14,240 bases of DNA from Deinococcus rhizophilus (GCF_030271215.1 NZ_JASNGB010000028.1:1-14240); one strand, 5' to 3'. Shown: positions 1-7,898, numbered from the stretch's first letter. Numbers and translations are program-made. The notes: a model not told the origin generated them from the letters alone.

Positions 1-269
1 CCCAGCAGCCCGCCCCCGGCCGCAAGGTCCAGCACGTCGCCGCGCACCCGGTCCTTGCGCAGGGTCTGGGCCAGCAGCGCCTGGGCGTCGTCCACTCCCG
101 GAAAGCCGCGCACGCCGGGCTTGGTGCGGGCGTGCAACCCGTCGAGCCGGGGCGGCAGCGTGGCGGGGCGCACGTCGAAATAGGTGCCGACCTCCGCCTG
201 CGGGGGAAGGTGGGCCGGGGGCTGGGCCGGGCGGGAAAAACGGACCTTGGGCTTGGGCTTGCGCGTCAC
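1..269 (-). CDS. Class I SAM-dependent methyltransferase, N-terminal part (runs off the left edge)
   Basis: Reading leftward from a GTG at 269-267 gives 89 codons with no stop before the window edge, so the C-terminal part lies outside. The first 25 or so residues are basic and proline-rich, then comes a stretch resembling the substrate-side part of RsmC/RlmG-type rRNA methyltransferases (HARTKPG around 46-52). The visible end is VLDLAAGGGLL (79-89), which fits motif I, the SAM-binding glycine loop of class I methyltransferases. Such enzymes transfer a methyl group from S-adenosylmethionine; the RsmC resemblance suggests rRNA guanine N2 as target, but this is inference because the catalytic NPPF-type motif is not in the window. 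The gene is divergent from rnhB with 74 bp between the starts. GTG was chosen because the frame has no ATG near it, and both a CACCCT box and a G-run precede it at plausible distances. Confidence 0.75.
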   Translation of the reverse strand, partial: MTRKPKPKVRFSRPAQPPAHLPPQAEVGTYFDVRPATLPPRLDGLHARTKPGVRGFPGVDDAQALLAQTLRKDRVRGDVLDLAAGGGLL

Positions 270-275
270 GCCCCC

Positions 276-281
276 AGGGTG
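276..281 (-). promoter_or_regulatory. Possible -10 box of the methyltransferase gene
   Basis: On the minus strand CACCCT lies 6 nt before the GTG start at 269. The spacing matches the TANNNT boxes of other genes here, but the first base is C rather than T. The intervening GGGGG could instead act as a weak ribosome binding site, so this is tentative. Confidence 0.3.
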
Positions 282-330
282 GCACAGACCGGGCGGTGCC
301 GGGGAGCCGCCAGCGGCCCCGCACCCCTGC

Positions 331-336
331 TACCGT
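331..336 (+). promoter_or_regulatory. -10 box of rnhB (leaderless start)
   Basis: TACCGT lies 7 nt before the ATG at 344. No Shine-Dalgarno site is seen. The distance would place the transcription start at or next to the A of the ATG, giving a leaderless mRNA. No convincing -35 hexamer is visible 16-18 bp upstream. Confidence 0.5.
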
Positions 337-343
337 GCTGGCC

Positions 344-988
344 ATGCCCTCCCTTCCTCCCTCGGTCACCCCCGACTGGGCCTTCGAGCGCGAGCACTGG
401 CGGCGGGGATACTTCCGGGTGGCGGGCGTGGACGAGGCGGGCCGGGGGGCGTGGGCCGGACCCGTCACGGTGGCGGCGGTGATCCTGCCGGGGCTGGCGC
501 AGGACTACCCCTTCCGCGATTCCAAGCAGCTCTCCCCTGCCCAGCGCGAGGCGTTCGCGGCCGAGGTGCGGCGGGTGGCCGTCTGCTGGGCGGTCGAGCA
601 CGCCTGGCCCGACGAGATCGAGCGGCTCAACATCCTGGGCGCCACCCACGCGGCGGCGGCGCGGGCGCTCGCGCGGCTGGACCCGGCCCCGCAGGCGCTG
701 GTGACCGACTACCTGCGCCTGCGCACCCCCCTGCCCCTGCTGGCCCCCCCGAAGGCCGACGCCCTGAGCTACTCGGTCGCTGCCGCCAGCCTGCTCGCCA
801 AGACGGAGCGCGACCGGGTGATGACCGAGCTGGACGCCGAGTATCCCGGCTACGGCTTCGCGGCCCACAAGGGCTACGGTGCCCCCGCCCACCGCGCGGC
901 CCTGGAGCGGCTGGGCGTCAGCCCGGTGCATCGGCGCGGGTATGCGCCCATCGCGCGGCTGCTTCAGCGCGGCCTCTTCAGCGACTGA
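344..988 (+). CDS. rnhB: Ribonuclease HII
   Basis: The 214-residue product is RNase HII, which cuts the RNA strand of RNA-DNA hybrids and nicks at single ribonucleotides left in DNA. The four catalytic acids are in place: D30 and E31 in the DEAGRG motif (30-35), D122 in TDYLRL, and D157 in KTERDRVM. The DSK motif (59-61) that follows the first strand in this family and the late HKGYG motif (175-179) are also present. Length is normal for a bacterial RNase HII without extra domains. An in-frame GTG at 296 would add 16 residues (PGSRQRP...) that do not resemble the family and would overlap the promoter region, so the ATG at 344, preceded by TACCGT, is preferred. The TGA stop (986-988) is the first three bases of the inverted-repeat element at 986-1146, so the element has probably set the gene end. 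The next gene is convergent. Confidence 0.95.
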   Translation: MPSLPPSVTPDWAFEREHWRRGYFRVAGVDEAGRGAWAGPVTVAAVILPGLAQDYPFRDSKQLSPAQREAFAAEVRRVAVCWAVEHAWPDEIERLNILGATHAAAARALARLDPAPQALVTDYLRLRTPLPLLAPPKADALSYSVAAASLLAKTERDRVMTELDAEYPGYGFAAHKGYGAPAHRAALERLGVSPVHRRGYAPIARLLQRGLFSD

Positions 989-1146
989 TACGGATTCCGA
1001 TTGAAGGGTGCCCTGAACACCCGGAAATCTGGCCAGACCCGGAGAGCTGCGCGAGCAGAGGGAGAGGGAAAAAGGACGGATTGCGGGAGAGGGATGAACA
1101 GTCAGCGCTCTCCTGACCGTTCAGGAATCGAACGGAATCCGTATGA
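986..1146. repeat. Small inverted-repeat element, copy A
   Basis: The left end TGATACGGATTCCG (986-999) is mirrored by CGGAATCCGTATGA (1133-1146), whose reverse complement differs at one of 14 positions. The 161 bp between carry no convincing gene of their own. Inside are a short hairpin near the left end (GGGTG 1006-1010 with CACCC 1018-1022), a conserved box (1034-1062, CAGACCCGGAGAGCTGCG then GAGCAGAGGG), and a six-base-pair hairpin at 1111-1126. The same ends and box recur in copy B in the opposite orientation. The size and intergenic position fit the small non-coding repeats described in Deinococcus radiodurans. No target-site duplication is visible. The element fills the gap between two convergent genes and overlaps the stop of both. 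A transposase-dependent miniature element is possible but not shown. Confidence 0.75.
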
Positions 1147-1492
1147 CCAGCCACGCCAGCCCGAAGCACAGCCCGGCGGTCAGCAGGCTGATGGTCAGGG
1201 CCGCGACGGGCCACGAGATGCGTTCGGTGGCCTGTCCCAGTCGGCCCCGGTGGTAGGACGTGGCGTCCTGCACGCCAAACGCCCCCATCGCAAACGACCC
1301 CGCCAGCACGCACATCAGGGTCCCCGCCCCGTTCAGGCCCAGCCGCACCCCCTCCCAGCCGGGCCGGATCAGGAAGTGGCCCACCAGCGCAGCGAGCAGC
1401 GCCAGACCTCCGCCCACAAGCGCACTCCGCACGAGAAAACCGCGCAGAACGTCCCAGCGGGATTGCGGCTGCACACCAGGGGGACTGCTCAT
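1121..1492 (-). CDS. Small membrane protein of unknown function (three predicted helices)
   Basis: The 123-residue product is not a family I recognise. After a short polar N-terminus it has three hydrophobic stretches: about 18-42, 52-75 and 95-118. These are joined by a basic loop (RPGWEGVR, 43-50) and a polar loop with TSYHRGR (78-84), so it should be an inner-membrane protein with three helices. The start is the ATG at 1492, with GATGGGG just upstream as a modest ribosome binding site. The last eight codons (VIRIPFDS) and the TGA stop lie within the right end of repeat element A, so the native C-terminus may have been replaced or extended when the element arrived. It is convergent with rnhB, whose stop is at the other end of the same element. 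Codon composition matches a GC-rich coding gene, and the overlapping plus-strand frames have no recognisable product. Confidence 0.65.
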   Translation of the reverse strand: MSSPPGVQPQSRWDVLRGFLVRSALVGGGLALLAALVGHFLIRPGWEGVRLGLNGAGTLMCVLAGSFAMGAFGVQDATSYHRGRLGQATERISWPVAALTISLLTAGLCFGLAWLVIRIPFDS

Positions 1493-1636
1493 GGCCCCAT
1501 CTCAGCACAGCAGCCCCGGCGCCGCCACCCAGCCTGATACGGATTCCGTCTGTTCCGTCGACAAGCCGGAAGAACGCCGGTTCGGTCACGCCACGCCCGG
1601 AACCCGTCGTTTTCCTTCCCGCTCTGCTTCGCAGCG

Positions 1637-1683
1637 TTTCAGGTCCGCTCGGATTTTCAGGTCCGCTGGGAGTTCAGGTTGAC
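1637..1683 (+). repeat. Short direct repeats (TTCAGGTCCGCT) inside element B
   Basis: TTTCAGGTCCGCT occurs at 1637-1649 and 1655-1667, exactly 18 bp apart. A third, partial unit (TTCAGGT) starts at 1673, 17 bp after the second. It could be internal slippage of the element or a small binding-site array. Copy A shows no matching tandem. Confidence 0.6.
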
Positions 1684-1693
1684 GCGTCAACCT
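1676..1693. repeat. Perfect 18-bp palindrome in element B
   Basis: AGGTTGACGCGTCAACCT is identical to its own reverse complement. It sits at the position where copy A has a different hairpin (GGGTG/CACCC), so the paired shape is kept while the bases differ. It could be a structural feature of the element or a protein-binding site; the sequence alone does not decide. Confidence 0.7.
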
Positions 1694-1877
1694 TTCCGCC
1701 GGAATCCGCATGAGCAGAACTTTAGGCAACCTGCGACCTGTTGCCCACCATGCAGAGTCGGGGCGGGGCGCGGGTCACAGTGGGGCACAGAGCAGCGGAG
1801 GACCGCCGCGCGGCAGTGGGCCGGGCGGCCGGAGCTTCGCCTGGGCCGCAGCGGGGGCGCGGGCCAAGTCCCCCGAC

Positions 1878-1882
1878 GGAGG
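1878..1882 (+). promoter_or_regulatory. Ribosome binding site of the 70-residue protein
   Basis: GGAGG lies 6 nt before the ATG at 1889. It decides the start: the frame is open for 70 more codons upstream, but those codons encode arginine/glycine-rich sequence and run into repeat element B. Confidence 0.7.
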
Positions 1883-1888
1883 TCCACC

Positions 1889-2101
1889 ATGTCCAACCGC
1901 AACCTCGCCCAGCTGCTCACCATCGCCGGAGCCGCCTCCATCCTGGGGTCCATCGCCATCTGGGCCTCGCAGGGTGGGCAGGGCAAGACCCCCGAGGAAC
2001 GCGCCCACGGCGAACGCTTCGGCATTTTCGTGGGGCTGTGGGCGCCCACCCTGTTCATTCTGGCCAACCGCTACAACACGAACGCCCTACGCGAGGAGTA
2101 G
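1889..2101 (+). CDS. Small membrane protein of unknown function (70 residues)
   Basis: The product begins MSNRNLAQLLTIAGAASILG and has a hydrophobic segment at about 7-26, a polar middle rich in charged residues (KTPEERAHGERF, 33-44), and a second hydrophobic segment at about 45-59 (GIFVGLWAPTLFILA), ending in NRYNTNALREE. Two helices with both ends on the same side are likely. I do not recognise a named family; it resembles the small conserved hypothetical membrane proteins common in Deinococcus. The strong GGAGG site supports it as a real gene, unlike most genes here, which appear leaderless. It converges on the M28 peptidase gene with only 11 bp between the stop codons and no terminator hairpin in that gap, so the two transcripts probably overlap at their 3' ends. 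Confidence 0.7.
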   Translation: MSNRNLAQLLTIAGAASILGSIAIWASQGGQGKTPEERAHGERFGIFVGLWAPTLFILANRYNTNALREE

Positions 2102-2112
2102 GCGCCGGGCCC

Positions 2113-3450
2113 CTAGCACCCCTCGCTGCGGAAACCCTCGCAGGGTTCCTGCGGCGTCCAGGGGGCGTCCAGCGCCTTGCGGGCCAGGGCCAGCGCGAAG
2201 GCCGCCGCGTCCGTCACCAGCGCGGGCGAGAGGGTGCGGTCGCTCGCCGCGTGGTAGTGCCTGTCCACGCCCCGGTGGACAAAGGCCGTCCGCACCCCCC
2301 AGCCGATAAAGGGCACGTGGTCGCTGCTGCCCGTCACGCCGGAGGTCCGCCCGAAGGATTCGCGCTCGGGCGGATCGTCCTCGAACAGCCGGATGCCGGG
2401 GCGCACCGCCCGCGCCAGGGGCCGCAATTCGGCGTGGGCGGCGACCCCCAGCGCCTCGGCGCCCACCCCCACCATGTCGAGGTTGAGCATCGCGCGGGTC
2501 TGCCGCAGCGCGAAGCGGTGCGCGTCCACAAAGGCGCGGCTGCCGTAGAGCCCGTCCTCCTCCCCGTCGAACAGGACAAACCAGGTTCGCTCGGCCAGCG
2601 GGGTTCCCGCCGCCCGCCGCGCGGCCTCCAGCACTGCCAGCACGCCGCTCGCGTTGTCGTTGGCCCCCGGCGAGGCGTTCACGCTGTCGAGGTGCGCCCC
2701 GACGACGACCCCCGGCTCCGCGTCCACCCGCGCCGCGATCAGGTTGGCGCCCGTGACCTCGCGCCGCTCCACCTTCGAGACCAGCTCGGCCTCCTCGCCC
2801 GCCCGCGCCCAGACCCGCTCGCCGTCCTGTGCACTGACCCACACCAGCGGAAGCACCGTGGCGGCCACGCGCTCCACCCGCGCCACAGCGCAGTCCTGCA
2901 CCCAGACCAGCCCCAGCGCCCCGGCCAGCGTCGCTCGGCCCACGATCTCGCCGCGTGAGAGGTCCCCGTCCCAGTCCTGGCAGCGCAGCAGCGCGATCTG
3001 CCCGCGCAGGCCCCGGGCCTCCATCTCACCCTTCGAGAGGCCGCCCGGCAGCGGCACCAGCCGCCCCGACTGCTCGCCGCCCTGCGCCCCGTACAGCGCG
3101 TGGGCCGGGACGCGCAGGCCGCCCACCGTCAGCGTGCCCCCCTGGTCGAAGGGCCGCTCCAGCGTGACGGGCTGCCGGGTGACGCGGTAGCCCAGGCTTT
3201 CCAGTTGCCCGGCGAGCCAGTCCAGCGCCCGCGTGTGCCCTGGTTCGCCCACCGGACGCGGCCCGAATGCCCGCAATCCGGCCCAGTCCCCGGCCACCGT
3301 GCGGGCCTGCGCCGCCTCCTGCAGCGGCGGATTCTGGGGCCGGGTGCCCAGATAGACGCCGCCGCCCACCAGCCCGGCGGCGGCCAGCAGCGGCAGCGCC
3401 CACGACCACAGCGGGCGGGACGGACGGGTGGGAAGGGCACGGCGGGGCAT
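2113..3450 (-). CDS. Membrane-anchored M28-family zinc peptidase with a probable PA insert
   Basis: The 445-residue product starts MPRRALPTRPSRPLWSW, then has a hydrophobic segment (about 17-35) that acts as a signal anchor or signal peptide, placing the enzyme outside the membrane. The C-terminal half is an M28 aminopeptidase fold with the two-zinc site in order: H253 in GAHLDS, bridging D265 in GANDNASG, catalytic E297 and ligand E298 in FDGEEDGLYGS, D325 in LNLDMVG, and H400 in HYHAASD. Residues about 105-235 have the pattern of a protease-associated (PA) domain between the N-terminal strand and the catalytic core. The likely role is release of N-terminal amino acids from extracellular peptides for nutrition; substrate preference is unknown. 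The four cysteines (157, 187, 437, 445) would be outside and could pair. A longer reading from 3570 adds 40 residues unlike a signal peptide, and a TACCCT box 6 nt upstream of 3450 supports this start. Confidence 0.9.
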   Translation of the reverse strand: MPRRALPTRPSRPLWSWALPLLAAAGLVGGGVYLGTRPQNPPLQEAAQARTVAGDWAGLRAFGPRPVGEPGHTRALDWLAGQLESLGYRVTRQPVTLERPFDQGGTLTVGGLRVPAHALYGAQGGEQSGRLVPLPGGLSKGEMEARGLRGQIALLRCQDWDGDLSRGEIVGRATLAGALGLVWVQDCAVARVERVAATVLPLVWVSAQDGERVWARAGEEAELVSKVERREVTGANLIAARVDAEPGVVVGAHLDSVNASPGANDNASGVLAVLEAARRAAGTPLAERTWFVLFDGEEDGLYGSRAFVDAHRFALRQTRAMLNLDMVGVGAEALGVAAHAELRPLARAVRPGIRLFEDDPPERESFGRTSGVTGSSDHVPFIGWGVRTAFVHRGVDRHYHAASDRTLSPALVTDAAAFALALARKALDAPWTPQEPCEGFRSEGC

Positions 3451-3456
3451 GGGGTC

Positions 3457-3462
3457 AGGGTA
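3457..3462 (-). promoter_or_regulatory. -10 box of the M28 peptidase gene (leaderless start)
   Basis: On the minus strand TACCCT lies 6 nt before the ATG at 3450, with no Shine-Dalgarno site between. Same arrangement as five plus-strand genes in this window. Confidence 0.5.
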
Positions 3463-3539
3463 GCGGGTGAGAGGTGGGGGCGGGGGCGCAGGTCCGCAAA
3501 AAACCCTCAGTCCGCCGCGCGGCCAGCCCTGCAAGCCGC

Positions 3540-3666
3540 TCATACGGGTCCCCCCGAAGGGAGCCTCCAAAGCGCACGAGACGGGGGGAACGTTCCTGAC
3601 AGAAGCCTTCCTTCCCGGGGGAGGTGCTCTGCAGGGGCAGACCCGCAGAACTGCGGAGCAGAGGGG
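3540..3666. repeat. Eroded relative of the inverted-repeat element, copy C
   Basis: The left end TCATACGGGTCC (from 3540) resembles the TCATACGGATTCC end of copies A and B. The box at 3638-3666 (CAGACCCGCAGAACTGCGGA then GCAGAGGGG) closely matches the box at 1034-1062 of copy A. The region also folds on itself: CCGCAG-AA-CTGCGG (3643-3656) nested in CTCTGC (3627-3632) with GCAGAG (3658-3663). No clear right end is found, so the boundary is approximate. It occupies most of the 315-bp gap between the divergent peptidase and lepA genes, which otherwise contains only their -10 boxes and GC-rich sequence with no gene. Confidence 0.5.
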
Positions 3667-3752
3667 TCAAGCGGGGCAAGCACCCCCTCCGCCTTCCGCG
3701 CCGCCACCACCCGCTGACCCGCTGCGGAACAAAGTCGCCGGGGGCCGTGCCG

Positions 3753-3758
3753 TACACT
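3753..3758 (+). promoter_or_regulatory. -10 box of lepA (leaderless start)
   Basis: TACACT lies 7 nt before the GTG at 3766 and no Shine-Dalgarno site is present. The same hexamer precedes the sensor kinase and murG genes at 7 and 8 nt. Confidence 0.6.
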
Positions 3759-3765
3759 GCTCCGC

Positions 3766-5589
<1,824 letters not shown>

Positions 5590-5618
5590 CGCCCTTCAGG
5601 CTGGGCCGACCGCGCAGG

Positions 5619-5659
5619 AGCCCTCCCCCCCCCCTCTCCCCCCGGATGGGGGGCTTTTT
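5619..5659 (+). terminator. Intrinsic terminator of lepA
   Basis: CCCCCC (5638-5643), loop GGAT, GGGGGG (5648-5653), then CTTTTT (5654-5659). An alternative longer pairing uses AGCCC (from about 5619) with GGGCT. It begins about 30 nt after the lepA stop. Confidence 0.8.
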
Positions 5660-5848
5660 CGTCGCGGGCCCCCGCACCCGCCCGTGCCGGACCATGAGAC
5701 GGCCCCTTCACGGTCCGTCCAGAGGAGGGGAAGCCGGACCGGGTCCTCGGGTACGGTCAGAGGTGGTGACGGGGCGTGACCCGCCCACCGGGGCCGCGTG
5801 ACCGAACCCCGCTCCCCCCTTTTCCCCGCCCAGGGGTCCCGATTCTCC

Positions 5849-5853
5849 AGGAG
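5849..5853 (+). promoter_or_regulatory. Ribosome binding site of the DUF937/Ig-repeat gene
   Basis: AGGAG lies 8 nt before the ATG at 5862, so this gene has a leader. A TACGGT hexamer at 5752-5757 could be its -10 box, giving a leader of about 100 nt, but this is weak. Confidence 0.65.
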
Positions 5854-5861
5854 ACGACTGT

Positions 5862-7847
5862 ATGACTGACACGACATGGTTTTTGACCGAGCCTGGCCTG
5901 GGCCGCCTCGCGCAGGCCGCTTCGCTCACGCCCGAGCAGACCCGGCGGGCGCTGGAGGCCGGGCTGCCGCTGCAAGCAGAAGCGCTGCGCGGGGCACAGG
6001 CCACCCACGGCGACGTGCTGCGCGAGGCGGCGGCGGCGATTCCGGCGCCTGCCACGCTGGACGGGGCCTTTTCAGAGTCCGCCGGGGACCAGGATTTCTA
6101 CCGGGCCGGGGAGATGCTGGCCGGAGCGGTGCCGGGCCTCGACCCCGCCGGACCTGCCCGGCAGGCGGCGCAGGCGACCGGGCTGGACGCCGGGCAACTG
6201 GGGCGGCTGTTCACCCTGACCCTGCCGCTGCTGCTGGGGCGCCTGCACCTGGGGACAGCGGCGGGCGCGGTGCCCACCGGAACGGTCGTGGCGGCCGTGC
6301 CCACCGTCGTGGAGGAGATCGGCGAGCCGGTCGCCGCGCGGCCCGCAGCGCCTCCCCCGCCTCCGCCTCCCCCTCCGGCCACCACGACCACGGCGGCCAC
6401 CACCACGACCACCCAGACGGTCGCCACGCCGCGCCGGGGCTTTCCGTGGTGGGCGCTGCTGCTGCCCTTGCTGGCGCTGGGCGGCTGCTGGGCGCTCAAC
6501 CAGAACCGGCAGGCGACTCCTGCCGTGGCCGGTTCGGAGACGGCCACGCCGGAACCCGGCGCCGCGACCGAGCCCGAGGCTGCCGCCCCGGTCGCCACCG
6601 ACTTTGCCGTGACCGAGCCGCAAAACGGCGCCGAGGTCACCGCGAGCGGCTTTTCCATCGCGGGCACGGGCGCCCCCGGCGAGGCTTACACCATCCGGCG
6701 TGAGGACCAGGATCTCGGGACCTTCACCGTGGGCGACGACGGCACCTGGCAGGCCGATGTGGTGGACGGCGCCGCCGTACCCGGCGAGCTGCTCTACACC
6801 TTCCAGAACGGGGCAGGCGAGCAGGTGGGCGAGCTCCCCGTGGTGGCCGTGGACGCGGAGGGCGTGCCTGCGGGCGAGTTCGCGGTGACTCAGCCGCCCG
6901 AGGGCTCGGACGTGCCTGTCAGCGGCTTCAACATGCGCGGGACCGGCCCGGCGGGTGAGACCTACCAGGTGCTGCGTGAGGGCACCGAGGTCGGCACCAT
7001 CGAGGTCGGAGACGACGGCCTGTGGAACGTGGACGTACTGGACGAGGCCGCTCCCGAGGGCGAGCAGACCTACACCGTCCAGAACGCGGCGGGCGAGGAA
7101 GTCGCCACGCTGCCCCTCAACGTGGTCCCGGCGGACCAGGCCAACGCGGGCAGCGACAGCTTCGGCGCGGGTGAGGACGGCGCGGCCGGGGAGGACGGCG
7201 GCGCGGAAGGTGAGGGCGCGGGCAGCAGCGACGGCACCAGCCTCGACGTGACCGAGCCGGCCTCCGGCGCGGAGGTTCCCGCGACGGGCTTTGCACTCAG
7301 CGGCACGGGCGGCCAGCCCGGCGCGACCTACCAGCTGTACGAGGACGGCGTGAGCGTGGGTACCTTCCAGGTCGGCGAGGACGGGGCCTGGACGGCGGAC
7401 GTGGCGGGCGCGGCGACCGGCGAGCGCGAGTATGCCGTACTCGACGGGGCGGGCAACCGGGTGGCGACCCTGCCCGTGACCGTCGTGTCGGCGGCAGCGG
7501 CCGGGGCCACCTGCGACCAGCCGCTGACCCTCAGCCTCGACGACGGCGAGTCGGTCAGCTCGCCCTTCCGGTTCGGCGGCACGGGCAGCGGCGAGGGCTA
7601 CGAGGTGCGCGTCTTCCGGGGCGAGCGCCAGATCGGCCGCACCACCGTGAACCTGACCCCCGACTGCACCTGGAGCTACCTCAGCCGCCCCGGTGGCCGT
7701 GAGGGCGCCGAGCGCAACGTGCGCTACGAGGTCCGCCCCGCCGGAGCGGAAGCGGGCAGCGATCCCGAGGCCCAGGTCACCCTGGAAGTCACCGGCAGCG
7801 ACGTGAACTTCAACGACCAGGGTGAGTACGTCGGCCCGACCAACTGA
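5862..7847 (+). CDS. DUF937-like protein with one membrane segment and four Ig-like repeats
   Basis: The 661-residue product has a modular layout. Residues about 5-132 resemble DUF937: LTPEQTRRALEAGLPLQ (22-38), a GEMLAGAVPG segment (83-92), and TGLDAGQL..LFTLTLPLLLG (106-126). A Pro/Thr linker follows (nine prolines at 164-172, then threonine-rich to 186), then PRR and a hydrophobic segment (about 194-212). After an Ala/Glu/Pro-rich spacer come three similar repeats of about 85-90 residues (from about 247, 339 and 460), each with V-T-x-P, a GTG turn, G-E-x-Y/T-Y and a VGDDG/VGEDG-x-W turn. These look like bacterial Ig-like beta-sandwich domains. A divergent fourth (551-650) keeps the FGGTG turn and has C551 and C602, which could form a disulfide. 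The arginines before the membrane segment predict the DUF937 part inside and the repeats outside. An acidic, glycine-rich linker (about 427-459) separates repeats 2 and 3. Function is unknown; an envelope or surface role is inferred. The compositional shift is domain-based, not a sign of transfer. Confidence 0.85.
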   Translation: MTDTTWFLTEPGLGRLAQAASLTPEQTRRALEAGLPLQAEALRGAQATHGDVLREAAAAIPAPATLDGAFSESAGDQDFYRAGEMLAGAVPGLDPAGPARQAAQATGLDAGQLGRLFTLTLPLLLGRLHLGTAAGAVPTGTVVAAVPTVVEEIGEPVAARPAAPPPPPPPPPATTTTAATTTTTQTVATPRRGFPWWALLLPLLALGGCWALNQNRQATPAVAGSETATPEPGAATEPEAAAPVATDFAVTEPQNGAEVTASGFSIAGTGAPGEAYTIRREDQDLGTFTVGDDGTWQADVVDGAAVPGELLYTFQNGAGEQVGELPVVAVDAEGVPAGEFAVTQPPEGSDVPVSGFNMRGTGPAGETYQVLREGTEVGTIEVGDDGLWNVDVLDEAAPEGEQTYTVQNAAGEEVATLPLNVVPADQANAGSDSFGAGEDGAAGEDGGAEGEGAGSSDGTSLDVTEPASGAEVPATGFALSGTGGQPGATYQLYEDGVSVGTFQVGEDGAWTADVAGAATGEREYAVLDGAGNRVATLPVTVVSAAAAGATCDQPLTLSLDDGESVSSPFRFGGTGSGEGYEVRVFRGERQIGRTTVNLTPDCTWSYLSRPGGREGAERNVRYEVRPAGAEAGSDPEAQVTLEVTGSDVNFNDQGEYVGPTN

Positions 7848-7860
7848 AGTTCTGCCATCC

Positions 7861-7898
7861 GCAGCCGGGCACTTTCTGATGGAGAGTGGCCCGGCTGC
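7861..7898 (+). terminator. Strong hairpin after the Ig-repeat gene, probable terminator
   Basis: GCAGCCGGG (7861-7869) pairs with CCCGGCTGC (7890-7898); inside, CACTTTC (7870-7876) pairs with GAGAGTG (7882-7888) through one wobble and with G7889 bulged, leaving loop TGATG. A pyrimidine-rich tract follows, but without a clean T-run. It lies 14 nt after the stop and before the next gene's leader. Confidence 0.6.

Larger units (their letters stand above)
1535..1713. repeat. Small inverted-repeat element, copy B
   Basis: The ends are TGATACGGATTCCG (1535-1548, identical to the left end of copy A) and CGGAATCCGCATGA (1700-1713). Read on the minus strand, its interior aligns with copy A: a palindromic hairpin follows the end, then a box containing GCTGCGAAGCAGAGCGGGA (minus strand of about 1618-1636), then GGAAAACGACGG, matching the same order in copy A. 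The two copies are therefore one family in opposite orientations, 161 and 179 bp long. No direct target duplication is seen. It lies in the gap between two divergent genes, so it may affect their promoters. Confidence 0.75.
1493..1888. other. Intergenic stretch between two divergent small membrane-protein genes
   Basis: These 396 bp hold repeat element B (1535-1713) and then about 170 bp of GC-rich sequence with no feature I can name except the ribosome binding site at its end. Overlapping frames exist on both strands but none shows a recognisable motif or a good start. The upstream signals of both flanking genes must lie here, outside or within the element. Confidence 0.6.

Noticed and set aside
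1001..1537. Plus-strand open frame (178 codons) across repeat A and the small membrane-protein gene
   Set aside because: The product is rich in Gln, Arg and Pro and has no membrane or domain pattern, whereas the minus-strand frame gives three clean hydrophobic helices.
986..1713. Elements A and B as one composite transposon carrying the small membrane-protein gene
   Set aside because: Opposite orientation would allow it, but there are no target duplications and the interiors have diverged, so independent insertions are simpler.
1741..2958. Plus-strand open frame (405 codons) opposite the M28 peptidase
   Set aside because: The peptidase on the other strand has every zinc ligand; this frame has the composition of an antisense shadow.
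5770..5790. GGGCG-TGACC-CGCCC hairpin upstream of the Ig-repeat gene as an operator or riboswitch
   Set aside because: A five-base-pair stem of G and C is expected by chance at this base composition and no known riboswitch pattern is present.
6600..7500. Regularly spaced similar segments, considered as a CRISPR-like array or tandem DNA repeat
   Set aside because: The similarity is at protein level (Ig-like domains of about 85-90 residues) and the DNA copies differ; it is coding.
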